This document shows, piece by piece, positions 43,214-52,218 of a stretch of DNA of 64,000 nucleotides. Made by a program: the position numbers and the translations under genes. The notes under the pieces were generated by a model, which did no database searches, was not told the origin of the DNA, and saw only the letters and a program-made list of their open reading frames with translations. The first letter of the stretch is position 1; every line of letters starts with the position of its first letter. The stretch is from Streptomyces sp. NBC_01214 (GTDB lineage Bacteria; Actinomycetota; Actinomycetes; Streptomycetales; Streptomycetaceae), in assembly GCF_026340975.1 (NCBI RefSeq), contig NZ_JAPEOS010000003.1:1860001-1924000 (forward strand), given 5' to 3'.

Positions 43214-43805
43214 TCACGCCGCTCTTCGGGTCAGGGGCGGGGTGTCGAGTCCGGTTCCCTGGTGGAGGCCTTCGAGGAAGGCCGCGACGGCCTCCGTGGC
43301 GGTGGCCGACGGCGTCCAGCCCAGCTCCTCGCGGGCCCGGCCGGCGTCGAGCAGGGGGGAGCCGCAGTACGGCGTCCAACAGGCCGGGATCGGCCGGTAC
43401 GAGGTGTACGCGCCGAGCCGCGAGCGCTGCAAGGGCCGCGCCCGTCGGGAGCGGCAGCGTACGGGCGTACAGGAGCCCGGCCACGGCGGCCGTGTCCAGT
43501 GCAGGGTCGGCCACCAGGTTGAACGGTCCGCGGACGGGCCGTACGACGGCCGCCGGGTAGGCCTCGGCCGCGTCGTCGGTGTGCAGGTCCTGGAAGCGCA
43601 GGCCGGAAGTTTCGGGCAGCGCGGGCAGCAGGCCCGGCCGGATCAGCCGCCACGGCAGGAACGGCCCGGCGAAGATCCTGCCCTGCTCGCTCGCCGCTTC
43701 CTTTTTGACGAGGAACGCCGGCCGCATCCGGCCCACCCGCAGACCGGGGTGGGTGAGCTGGAAGCCGTCGAGGTAGCGTTCCAGATACGCCTTCTCTCGG
43801 GTGTG
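43214..43805 (-). pseudogene. NAD-dependent epimerase, truncated and frame-shifted
   Basis: Begins mid-protein (TREKAYLERYLDGFQLTHPG), continues VGRMRPAFLVKKEAASEQGR, LRFQDLHTDDAAEAYPAAVV and PFNLVADPALDTAAVA, then slips frame near 43440. The true C-terminus is AYTSYRPIPACWTPYCGSPL, AREELGWTPSATATEAVAAF in the frame ending at 43214. The Rossmann N-terminus with the cofactor motif is missing. Confidence 0.75.
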
Positions 43806-43809
43806 TGCG

Positions 43810-43975
43810 GCCCCTGGCCAGCCGTGGGTTGGCCAAGACTCGCCTCGCCCCAGCCGTCGTCATCACCGAGCGCCTCCGACCAGGTCGCGACGAACCCGCG
43901 GATGAACTCCCAGGCACCCCTGCGGCCTTCAACACCCGCAGTGAGCGACCGCACCATATCGAACTCATGCGTCAT
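43810..43975 (-). pseudogene. Hypothetical protein, N-terminal scrap
   Basis: ATG at 43975 gives MTHEFDMVRSLTAGVEGRRG, then AWEFIRGFVATWSEALGDDD before running directly into the truncated epimerase. It resembles the start of a small Streptomyces hypothetical protein. The fusion of a gene start with an unrelated gene middle marks a deletion. Confidence 0.35.
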
Positions 43976-44205
43976 GCCATCGGCTCCGCCCATGCAGCCC
44001 TGAGGCGCCTGCACAGGGCGGTCGACACGTCGGTGCTGGTGCTCTCAGAACTCGGTTCTGGCACAGATCTCGGGGTGTGGTCACAGAGGATGAAAAATGT
44101 CGTTCGATTGAAGGGGTGGTCATGAGCCCGGCTGCTTGACTGCAACGGGGTCACCGATCGCGGTCGTCGAGCACTTGGGCGCCCACGGCACCGTGTGCCC
44201 CTGCG

Positions 44206-44721
44206 CTATTCGGGATGAAGAACGCAATCGATCCCGGACAGGCTTTCGTTCAGCGCGCGAGCCCCCAGGGCGACGCGCTCGTCAGGATCCATCGTCAGCT
44301 CCTCGCAGAGCCGCATCGCGTCGTCGCGGTCGCTGGCGTAGATGGCAAACGCATCGAGGATCGCGGTGTGGATCCAATCGCCATGGTTCGGGCTGGCGAC
44401 TGCCAGCGCGGACGCGACCACCATCAGTCCGACCCTGTCCTGCCGTCGCAGCAAGGCTTCTGCGGTCACCCGTGTGACGAAGGTGTTTTCGCGGTCGAGC
44501 ACCAGCTTCAGCAGCGGACCGACAGCCTCTTCCATCTCGGCGAAGCCCGCCAGACCGCGACCGGCGTCCGCCCGGTCCCCGGGGTCGCTGCTTCGCCCGA
44601 GCTCGCCGAGGGCCACGACGGCAGCGCGCCGCAGGGCACTGTTCTCCAGCTTGCCCACCCCTCCCACAGATTTCGGCCAAAAGTAGCACCACGGTTCCCA
44701 CGGTCGATCGGAGGCCTCCAC
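44206..44721 (-). CDS. HEAT-repeat protein, probably 5'-truncated
   Basis: About 170 residues with helical repeats: SALRRAAVVALGELGRSSDP, VTRVTAEALLRRQDRVGLMV, AILDAFAIYASDRDDAMRLC and ERVALGARALNESLSGID. This suits a HEAT-like solenoid for protein contacts. No ribosome site is visible before the nominal start and the frame begins at the edge of the DUF3732 remnant, so the N-terminus may be missing. Confidence 0.55.
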   Translation of the reverse strand: MEASDRPWEPWCYFWPKSVGGVGKLENSALRRAAVVALGELGRSSDPGDRADAGRGLAGFAEMEEAVGPLLKLVLDRENTFVTRVTAEALLRRQDRVGLMVVASALAVASPNHGDWIHTAILDAFAIYASDRDDAMRLCEELTMDPDERVALGARALNESLSGIDCVLHPE

Positions 44722-45020
44722 GGCGACTGCCCACCACCCAGTGGGGGTAAAGGATCACCCGGCTCACGGGAAACGAACTCCAACCGGCTCCGCACTTACT
44801 GGACCAGCCCTCGCAGGTGTACTTCCCGCCCGACCACGTCGGCGAAGAGGTACCGGAGAGCGACGAGCGGATCCTTCTCCTGAACATCTTCAAGGCCATC
44901 CACCGGACGCTCCGCCGATTCGACGGAAAGCTACAGGTCATCGTCATGGAGCACGCAGACCTGGAAGATCCGGCCTTCAGCGACCACGTCGAGCACCGGT
45001 GGCGCCGACGCGACGGACTA

Positions 45021-45911
45021 GGGTCTGTCGTCAAAGTGATCTTGCATTGTGGATCATGGTTGGGTGATACGTCGCCATGAACTGTCGGACGCCGAGTGGG
45101 AACTGGTGCAGCCGTTGCTGCCTCGGCCTGTGCTGGGGCGGCCGCGGCTGGACGACCGGACGATCCTGAACGGGATCGTGTGGAAGTTCCGGACCGGGGT
45201 CGCCTGGCGGGACGTGCCTGACCGGTACGGGTCGTGGGCCAGCCTCCACACCCGTTTCCGCAGGTGGGCAGCTGACGGAACCTTCGATCGGATGCTCCAG
45301 GCCGCGCAGGCGCAAGCAGACGCGGCAGGCGACATCGAGTGGCTGGTCTCGGTGGACTCCACCGTTGTCCGTGCCCACCAGCACGCGGCCGGGGCCCGAA
45401 AGGGGCTCCGCAGCCCGGCCCTCGGCCGGTCCCGCGGCGGACTGACCAGCAAGATCCACCTGGCCTGCGACGGCACGGGCAGACCCCTCGCGTTCGTCCT
45501 GACCGGTGGGAACACGAACGACTGCACCCAGTTCACCGCCGTGATGGACGCGATACGAGTGCCCCGGACCGGGCCGGGCCGACCGCGCATCCGGCCCGAC
45601 CACGTCATCGGCGACAAGGGCTACAGCTCGAAGGCCATCCGTACTTGGCTGCGGCGCCGCGGCATCACGCACACGATCCCGGAACGGTCCGATCAGGTCC
45701 GCAACCGTGCGCGGCGCGGCAGCCGGGGCGGCCGGCCGCCGGCCTTCGACAAGCAGGTCTACAAGCACCGCAACGTGGTGGAACGGTGCTTCAACCGACT
45801 CAAGCAATGGCGCGGCATCGCGACCAGATACGACAAGACCGCCCAGGCCTACCAAGCAGCCGTCACCCTCGCCTCGCTCCTGATGTGGGCGTGACACTTT
45901 GACGACAACTC
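45021..45911 (+). mobile_element. IS5-family insertion sequence, complete
   Basis: 891-bp element. Ends are GGGTCTGTCGTCAAAGTG (left) and GAGTTGTCGTCAAAGTG (right, read inward), nearly identical apart from one gap and two mismatches. A 3-bp target duplication CTA occurs at 45018-45020 and 45912-45914. It holds one intact transposase ORF and lies within the DUF3732 remnant. Structure fits the IS427/IS1031 side of IS5. Confidence 0.88.
45049..45894 (+). CDS. IS5-family transposase
   Basis: 281 residues in one uninterrupted frame. The N-terminal DUF4096-like domain reads DAEWELVQPLLPRPVLGRPR, VWKFRTGVAWRDVPDRYGSW. The DDE catalytic domain follows: SVDSTVVRAHQHAAG (first Asp), HVIGDKGYSSKAIRTWL (second Asp), and YKHRNVVERCFNRLKQWRGI (Glu in the VERCFNRLK box). 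A GTG at 45064 is an alternative start. Likely functional. Confidence 0.93.
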   Translation: MDHGWVIRRHELSDAEWELVQPLLPRPVLGRPRLDDRTILNGIVWKFRTGVAWRDVPDRYGSWASLHTRFRRWAADGTFDRMLQAAQAQADAAGDIEWLVSVDSTVVRAHQHAAGARKGLRSPALGRSRGGLTSKIHLACDGTGRPLAFVLTGGNTNDCTQFTAVMDAIRVPRTGPGRPRIRPDHVIGDKGYSSKAIRTWLRRRGITHTIPERSDQVRNRARRGSRGGRPPAFDKQVYKHRNVVERCFNRLKQWRGIATRYDKTAQAYQAAVTLASLLMWA

Positions 45912-46330
45912 CTAGCACTCGTACCCGCCGCATGGATCACATCCGAGGCCGACTCACGCTGCGGCGTCTGCGACGCAGGCGGGGACCGGGCGTCATCCTG
46001 GCCGGCCGGCCCCCCGCATCCTTAACCCGGGCTACCCCAGGTGCGTCAGCAGCAGGTAGCGGCGATCTACCTCGGGGCGCCGCGCGCATGGTGCGCCCCT
46101 GGGCGCGGACCGGAGCGGGCGGGTCGAGGTCGCCTGGACCCCGGTCGGCGAAACTGCGGATCTGGGCATGGCCGCGCTCGGGAACTCCCAAGGCTGACGT
46201 CGCTCGACCCGCACAAGCGCGACGAAGGGTGGCGGTGCCAGGTGCGCACGAGACTGACCGCTGCGTCCGCCCACATCAGGGCGGGTTGTTGCGGCAGGCT
46301 GTGTCGAGGACCTGGAACCTGGAGTGTGAC

Positions 46331-46753
46331 GTGACCGCTGAGCTGGACCTGATCTGTGATGGCTGCCGCAGGCCTATTGCCGACGACGACGGATACCTGT
46401 GGGTGGACACAGCGGAGGTCCGGCGCACCGAAGAGGCGGTACGCGCGTGGGAGGAAGAGCGCACGGACGCGGTCGATGGCTCACTCGGCTTCGGCGGTGA
46501 CGACATCTTCGGCTACCCGGAAAAGGTGCGCTGGCAGGCACATCACGCCCTGTGTGACCCGGCCCCAGGCGAGGCCGCGTATGACATCCCCGCAGCCAAG
46601 ATCCGCTCGTGGGAGCAGCTCCTGGACTGGACCGCCCACCTCATGGAGAAGGCGTGGCTACCGCACACGGACTGGGATGACTTCCTCAGGGGTGTCCACC
46701 GCGGTGGTGGCCGCCTCGTGGTCGCGTCGGCGGCCGGCACCGCGAATTCCTGA
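46331..46753 (+). CDS. Conserved hypothetical protein (140 aa)
   Basis: GTG at 46331 with GGAGTG upstream. LDLICDGCRRPIADDDGYLW contains a CxxC pair that could bind zinc; DDIFGYPEKVRWQAHHALCD supplies another Cys and two His. SWEQLLDWTAHLMEKAWLPH and DWDDFLRGVHRGGGRL follow. Hydrophilic and cytoplasmic. The family is not recognised; its position between a DUF3732 remnant and an AbiJ-like remnant makes a role in the same island possible. Confidence 0.65.
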   Translation: MTAELDLICDGCRRPIADDDGYLWVDTAEVRRTEEAVRAWEEERTDAVDGSLGFGGDDIFGYPEKVRWQAHHALCDPAPGEAAYDIPAAKIRSWEQLLDWTAHLMEKAWLPHTDWDDFLRGVHRGGGRLVVASAAGTANS

Positions 46754-46786
46754 CCGGGTGTCGGTGCCGTCTGCGACGATCGCCGG

Positions 46787-47952
46787 ATGGCCGCTAGTAG
46801 GGATCGCTCGACTCTTCGACGGCTGGTCGACGATGTCGTCGTTCGTCTGGACGCGAACACGCACGCCACGCTCAACGAGGCCTTCGCCAAGGTGGGGATG
46901 CCGCCCACCCCCCCCTGAGGACGGGACGAAGCGCGAGCGCGTCGCGCGAAGCTTCGTTCAGCTCCCCGACAGGGACCTCCACACGCAAAACCTCCGGGAA
47001 CGGCTACGCGAATGCGGCGCAGAGGCACGGGATAGAAGATGTGTTGTGGGCGGAGTCCTCTCCTCCGGAGATACCCAGCAGGATTCGACCCGCTCTCTCG
47101 ATTTCGCCGACCTCGTCCGCAGCGAGAGTCGGTTCATGGCGCTGCTGAGCCGGTTTTGGGTGCTCGGCGATGAGATGAGACCGATCCTGGACGCGTTCTT
47201 CGGTACCCCAGGGCCGAGCCTCAAACGCGATTTAGAGCGGCACGTCTTCCGAAACCCGGTGACTGGACGGCCGAAGTCCTTCTGGAGAACCTGGGCGCCT
47301 TCGAAGCTGGCGACACCAGGCTCGCCCGGTTCCTCGAAGCGCTGGTCTCCGGCGACGTGCTCCTCGACGAAGCCGCGCAACGGCACCTCGTCGCCGCGAT
47401 CAACGCGCACGTTCGCGGTGCCGCGATCGAGTTGAGGGAAACAGGGACAGGGGGTGGCTACCCGCGCTTCGGCATGGTCTCCACCCGGCTCGCCGAGAAC
47501 CGCAAGCCGAAGAACATCATCTTCGCCTCGCTCACCAAGCCCGACATCCGCTTTCCGTCCGCCATGGACAACGACGTCGAGATCGTCGGCAACCGTGACG
47601 ACTCCCTGGTCTACGACCGCCCCGCTCCGGCAGACGGCCTTCGCTGGCATGACCTCCAGGCCCTGCTGCGCTCCCGCATGGACTTCCTGCTCCTGCTCCT
47701 GCTCCCTCACGAGCAGCGCATCGTCCTCGAAGTCGACGGCTCCCAGCACTACACCCGGGACCGCGGCCAGCGTCCCGACAGCGCGAAGTACGCGGAGAGA
47801 TGGCCGGCGGCCGGGACCTCAAGCTCAGGGGCTACGAGGTCTTCCGGTTCGGCCACGACGAACTCAAGGACGCGACTGCGGCACGGGTGCTCCTGGAGCA
47901 GTTCCTGCCAGACCTGTTCCGGCGCTTCAATGTCAGCGTCGGAACAGACTGA
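46787..47952 (+). pseudogene. AbiJ-like abortive-infection nuclease gene, three frameshifts
   Basis: MAASRDRSTLRRLVDDVVVR to KVGMPPTPP ends at a run of eight C (46909-46916); seven would restore EDGTKRERVARSFVQLPDRD. The frame then runs ESRFMALLSRFWVLGDEMRP to HVFRNP (about 47262), where one lost base separates it from GDWTAEVLLENLGAFEAGDT through IVLEVDGSQHYTRDRGQ. A third slip near 47800 leads to GRDLKLRGYEVFRFGHDELK and TGA 47952. The order matches an AbiJ_NTD3 domain followed by a VSR/DUF559-like nuclease (EvDGsqH, gYeVfRFG). Not functional as read. Confidence 0.65.
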
Positions 47953-48412
47953 ACCCCCGCGACATCGCCGCTCAGACCACCTCTTTCGGCGCGCGCAGCA
48001 AGGGTGTCTGCGATGTCGATCCACAGCGGCCGCACGGCCGCGGGAACCGCTGGCAAGGTCGCGCGCATGGTTCCGACGGCGTCTTCGTGCCGTCCCTCGA
48101 AGCGGAAGGACCAGGAGGCAGCTCCGAGAAGCTGGTGCAGTCCTGGCCGAGCCGGCCGCGGCCAACACCGGCGCATCGCTGTGGTGTCGGTGGTGACCCG
48201 GGCGACGAAAGCCGGGCAGACCTGACCTCCGCCTGGCCTTTCTCGTCGGCCAGCAGTTCCCGCAGCGTCCGCGCGCCACCCTCGGAGTATGATCGGCGCC
48301 ATACTTGCAGGTCGAAGGCGTCTGATGGTTACGGCCCCGCCTGCCCGTGATGCCCTCGCACCGTGACAGCCGTCGGCTCGGAGGGGCGCCTGGACACCTG
48401 TGAGGGGACTCT
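47953..48412. other. Stretch with a possible minus-strand scrap
   Basis: Minus strand 47985-48165 encodes HQLLGAASWSFRFEGRHEDA, then RATLPAVPAAVRPLWIDIAD and TLAARAERGGLSGD, which look protein-like but have no start and run into the AbiJ-like gene. Otherwise nothing recognised. Confidence 0.3.
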
Positions 48413-49624
48413 GTGGGAAAGCACACCCGTCGATCCGGGGAATACGTGAGACCCGGGCGCCGCATACTGCTCGACGACTACTTCCCAGCGTCCGGAGAGT
48501 TCTTCGCCTCAGGGACGTACTACCAGCAGGATGCGTTGAGTGGGTTTCGGGTGGCACAGAAGGTCGAGGCCGAGCTGGTGCCCGAGCCTCACAACCCCTG
48601 GGACGCGCGGGCGATCGCGCTGGATGTTGAAGGGCAGCGAGTCGCCTACCTGCCCGCGGTCTCGGCGAAGATGTGGTACGACGTCGTGCGGGGCTGGAAC
48701 GACGCCGGCTTCGCGGTCTACTGCAGGGCCGAGATTAACCGGTGGGACGGAGACGACGGAGAGGGCCGTTTCGGCCTGACCGTGCCCAAGTGGGAATGGG
48801 AAACCCTGGTGACTCTCGCGGAGGCGGTGGGACTGCGCGCCGCCTGGGAAACCGCCTTGGCCGATCTGACCGAGGCACAGCGGCTCCTGCTGCGTTGGGA
48901 CCGCGGATACAGCCCCGACGAGTCCGTCGTACGGGCGATGTACGTGAAGCGTGCGCAGCATCCTGTGTTCAGGTGGGGGGCCAAGGGCGACGGAGACCTG
49001 ACCGAGCGGATGCCGTTCTGGTACGGCTACTTCGTTCGCGAGCAGATGAGGCAGGAGAAGGAACTTCTCCGCTTCGCCCACTCCGTTCGATCCGGCATGC
49101 TGCGCGCGTTCAAGGGAGAGATCAAGAGAGGGCGGGAACGGGAGCGCCAGCAGGCACTTCTCCTGCGTCAGGAGCAGGACGAACGGGCGCTGCGACTGCA
49201 GCGCCAGGGTCGGCGGGTCTCAGACATTGCTGCAGAGGTCGGCCTGTCGTTGAAGCAGGTCGAGACCGCCCTGTCACGCGCTCGTAGGGCCGCAGGGGTC
49301 ACAGCTCAGAGCAATGAGGGCCTGCAGAGTGCGCGTCGCCGCGACGCGGCGGAGGCTGTCCGTCTCAAGGAGTCCGGGATGGCGAGGGCGCAGATAGCCA
49401 GAGCCATGGGGCGGTCTGCCGACACTGTTGATGAACTATTGAAGGACGGGATGTTCTACGAGGCGCCTGAAGAACACCCGGAGCGGCTGGCGCTGGCGCG
49501 ACAGTGCTCCGGGCTCCGGACCACGGGGTTGGGGAAGGACAAGATCCTGGAGCAGCTGGGAGCCAGCCGTAAGCAGGCACTCCGCGCCTTCCGGGACAGC
49601 TCTTTCCTTGACATCGTCCAATAA
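48413..49624 (+). CDS. HIRAN-domain protein with three predicted C-terminal helix-turn-helix units
   Basis: 403 residues, GTG start at 48413 after GAGGGGAC. Residues 29-125 match a HIRAN domain (FFASGTYYQQDALSGF, ELVPEPHNPWDARAIALDVE, RVAYLPAVSAKMW), the fold that binds DNA 3' ends in HLTF/Rad5-type remodelers. A helical, basic region (about 130-260) follows. Three HTH-like units come next: 261-294 (RRVSDIAAEVGLSLKQVETA), 313-345 (SGMARAQIARAMGRSADTVD) and 358-395 (GLGKDKILEQLGASRKQALR). I know of no named family with this arrangement. Probably a DNA end- or damage-sensing regulator. Intact, beside defence-gene remnants. Confidence 0.8.
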   Translation: MGKHTRRSGEYVRPGRRILLDDYFPASGEFFASGTYYQQDALSGFRVAQKVEAELVPEPHNPWDARAIALDVEGQRVAYLPAVSAKMWYDVVRGWNDAGFAVYCRAEINRWDGDDGEGRFGLTVPKWEWETLVTLAEAVGLRAAWETALADLTEAQRLLLRWDRGYSPDESVVRAMYVKRAQHPVFRWGAKGDGDLTERMPFWYGYFVREQMRQEKELLRFAHSVRSGMLRAFKGEIKRGRERERQQALLLRQEQDERALRLQRQGRRVSDIAAEVGLSLKQVETALSRARRAAGVTAQSNEGLQSARRRDAAEAVRLKESGMARAQIARAMGRSADTVDELLKDGMFYEAPEEHPERLALARQCSGLRTTGLGKDKILEQLGASRKQALRAFRDSSFLDIVQ

Positions 49625-50168
49625 GGCGACAAAGCAGTGCTACGGGGAACAGCGTCGTGACCGCCTCCACGCTCGGCGACAACGTTCTCACCAGCCCTCT
49701 GATCGCTGTGGCGATCTGGTGGCGCTGCTGCACCGCCACATCCAGATCCCGCGGAATGAAGGCGGTGCTCAGCGTGTGGAGTCGCGGCAGCAGCCCCCAT
49801 CAGCCGGTCCGAGTGATGCGCTCCTCTCAGGCAGGGCCCGGAACCACGGCAGGGATACGGTCCGCGCTTACGTCGGGCGTGGCATCCGCATCCACCACGT
49901 CCTGCCCCTCCGTCGCCGCCAGCCGTCTTTCGCCGGGATCACCGCAGTCGGTCGCTCCGCCAGCAGCGCATGCACATCGAGCGACGCCGGGAGTTCCCCG
50001 CACACGGGCCCGACGACCTCAGAACAGGGCTGCCTGTTCGGCTATGGGATGGTCTGCGCCAAGGGATCCGCGTACTGCGTCGCATCTCACTGTGCCCCGG
50101 CCGTTGGCGCCACCGCGCTCCGCCGTCGATGGTGTTGCCTGGACGATGCGGCACGGTCGGGTGGCCCC
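49625..50168. other. Non-coding stretch
   Basis: About 545 bases between the HIRAN gene and the end of the glycine-rich protein gene. Frames are open but low-complexity; no gene, terminator or repeat identified. Confidence 0.35.
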
Positions 50169-51518
50169 CTACCAGGACCACTTCGTCGGCGGCTTCACTT
50201 CTTTCCTGTCCTTCTTGTCCTTCTTGACCTTGTGGATGAGCGTCTCCGGCGCGTCGCGGTTCGAACGGTAGCTGGCGTCACCGGAGTAGACGGCGGTGAT
50301 CAGGTGGGTACCGTGTGCCGGTCCGTCCACGATCAAGGAGGCGACGCTGCAGTTGCCGCCGGCGGGCGTCAGCTGGGCCGTGCCGACGGGAGTAGCGTCG
50401 ACGGCGAAGGCAACGGTGCCGGTCGGCCGAGGCACGTTCGGTCCGCTGACGGACGGGCACACGAGATCCGTCAGACGGACCGGCTTCCCCGGCTGGGACG
50501 GGTTCGGGTGGGACTCCAGGTAGGTGATCACGGCACCCGGCAGCGTGTACGAGATGGTGACCAGCCCGTTTCCGGCGTTCGCGCCGGTGGTGAAGGTACT
50601 GCCGGCCGGTCCCGCACTCGAACCGCCGCCACCGCCGCCCGCCCCCGAGAACTCGACGTTGGTAATGCCTCCGCCTCCGCCTCCGCCGCCGCCGTACACG
50701 CCACCGCCTCCGCCACCGCCACCGGTGATCCCGCCCGCGTCGCCGGTCCTGCCCGTACCGCCGAGTCCGCCCGTGCCCAGCACGCCGGGCTGGCCGTTTC
50801 CGCCGATGTCGTCACTGCCCGTGCCGCCGGCCCCGCCCGTACCGGGGCCCGTCGGGGTGGCCCCGCCGCCGCCCCGGCCACCGGTGGTGTTGGCGCCGCC
50901 GGTGCCGTCGGTCCCGTTCACCCCGGACTGGCCGCCGGCACCGCCGCCACCGCCTGACAGCTCGTCGGTGGCACCTCCGCCGCCTCCGCCGCCGGCCGTG
51001 ACGAGCCGGGAAGCCAGGTCCAGGGTTCCGGAGCGAACGTCCGACGCGCCGCCACCGCCACCGCCGTAGGCGGAGTCGGAGGAGCCGCCGGTGCCACCGC
51101 CGTTGAAGCCACCGGCACCCGGGGCGCTGTCCGTCCCGACCCCGCCCGCGCCGCCGACGTTGACCTGGAGCGTCTGGCCCGACATGACGGTCAGAGTGCC
51201 GGCGACCTCGGCACCGGCACCCCCGACGCCTCCAGGGTTGTCATTGCCGGCCGCCGCGCCCCCGGAAGCGCCCCGGGCATCCACGGACAGCTGTGTTACC
51301 CCGCTGGGCACGGTGAACGTCTGCGCCGCCCCGGTGTAGTCGAACGTGCACACCACCTGGCTGCCGGTCTGCACACAGCCCTGGGCGGCGGCAGGGGCCG
51401 CCAGGAGCGGCACCAAGGCCAGGGACATCCCCGTGGCCAGGCTTGCTGCCGCCAGTGCGCGAAGACGCGGCCGGGGCCGGGGATGACGGGCGATGACAGG
51501 ATCGTGTGGAACGGCCAT
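50169..51518 (-). CDS. Secreted glycine-rich protein with C-terminal Ig-like domain
   Basis: 449 residues. The signal peptide (LAAASLATGMSLALVPLLAA then PAAAQG) is followed by a short beta segment (VCTFDYTGAAQTFTVPSGVT). About 200 residues of Gly/Ala repeats come next (runs such as GGGGGGASDVRSG and GGVYGGGGGGGGG). The C-terminal Ig_3-type repeat contains GTVAFAVDATPVGTAQLT, GTHLITAVYSGDASYRSN and ends in a Lys-rich tail. Such architecture occurs in actinobacterial cell-surface proteins. Monocistronic. Confidence 0.88.
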   Translation of the reverse strand: MAVPHDPVIARHPRPRPRLRALAAASLATGMSLALVPLLAAPAAAQGCVQTGSQVVCTFDYTGAAQTFTVPSGVTQLSVDARGASGGAAAGNDNPGGVGGAGAEVAGTLTVMSGQTLQVNVGGAGGVGTDSAPGAGGFNGGGTGGSSDSAYGGGGGGASDVRSGTLDLASRLVTAGGGGGGGATDELSGGGGGAGGQSGVNGTDGTGGANTTGGRGGGGATPTGPGTGGAGGTGSDDIGGNGQPGVLGTGGLGGTGRTGDAGGITGGGGGGGGVYGGGGGGGGGITNVEFSGAGGGGGGSSAGPAGSTFTTGANAGNGLVTISYTLPGAVITYLESHPNPSQPGKPVRLTDLVCPSVSGPNVPRPTGTVAFAVDATPVGTAQLTPAGGNCSVASLIVDGPAHGTHLITAVYSGDASYRSNRDAPETLIHKVKKDKKDRKEVKPPTKWSW

Positions 51519-52011
51519 GTGAGGTTCCTCCTCGTTGCTGCCGCACCGCCGGCCGCAGAGGAAGAGCGGTCAGCGAACGCAGCCGCGGCCCGAAGATGCA
51601 TTGCCTACAAGACCGCGGGCCCTACGACGGGCCCGCACCACGGATGATCACCACGGTCCCCCGCGCGTCTCTTGGCGGCGCGCCCTTCGGTAGCCCGTTC
51701 GGTCGAACACATGCGTGCGGGCCGGTGGACACCCGGCCGCCATTCCGGAAGCGGATACGCCGACCGGGAGGGATGCGCGGGTTGCCGCTCACCGGCACAT
51801 GTGTCCGCTCGCGGACCTTTAAGCCAGAGCAGATGCAGGTCGGGCGACGGGGCTGGCCGCCGCATCGTCATCCTCGAGGGCCAGGTGGAAGAAGCTCAGC
51901 GGATCAACGCCGAGTATCGCCGTGCCGCCGGTTCGGTGAACCCATCGGCCTCGGCTTGCGGACGGCTCCCGAGCGGCGCGACCATCGGTTCGGGCCATCT
52001 GGTGCCCGGAT
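51519..52011. other. Non-coding stretch
   Basis: About 490 bases, including the presumed promoter of the glycine-rich protein gene. A short frame near 51850 (IVILEGQVEEAQRINAEYRR) looks helical but is unassigned. Confidence 0.3.
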
Positions 52012-52218
52012 TTGGACGGGCACGCATCAAGCCTGCCGATCGCGGCGAGGTCGGACGGCACGGACTTCCGTGTGATGCCGAGGCGTTTCGGGCCGACGGT
52101 GTACCTCGCCCCGTCCGGTGAGCTTGACCTGGAGAGCAGGTCCGCTCTCGACGAGCCGTACATCGGTGCCGACGAGGCCACTGTGGTGGCCTGCGACATG
52201 CGGCACCTCACTGACTGA
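52012..52218 (+). pseudogene. STAS-domain anti-sigma-factor antagonist, N-terminal half
   Basis: The frame includes GTDFRVMPRRFGPTVYLAPS, GELDLESRSALDEP and ATVVACDMRHLTD, the first half of a STAS domain up to the strand before the phosphorylatable Ser (normally D...vtFmDSsGl). The sequence stops at TGA 52216 just before that loop. It meets a truncated histidine-kinase gene on the other strand, so the second half was deleted. Confidence 0.7.

Larger units (their letters stand above)
44745..46025 (+). pseudogene. DUF3732-type ATPase C-terminus, split by an IS element
   Basis: The frame gives APHLLDQPSQVYFPPDHVGE, LLLNIFKAIHRTLRRFDGKL, QVIVMEHADLEDPAFSDHVE and HRWRRRDGL at 45017. The LLDQPSQVYFP string is the D-loop region of DUF3732 SMC-like ATPases. 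Deleting the IS (45021-45911) and one CTA copy continues the frame as LALVPAAWITSEADS to TAA 46023. The upstream ATPase body is missing, so the gene was already truncated or has lost both ends. Confidence 0.65.

Noticed and set aside
50524..51069. Plus-strand proline-rich ORF (PPPPPPP runs)
   Set aside because: It is the complement of the glycine-rich region of the secreted protein, which has a signal peptide and Ig-like domain.
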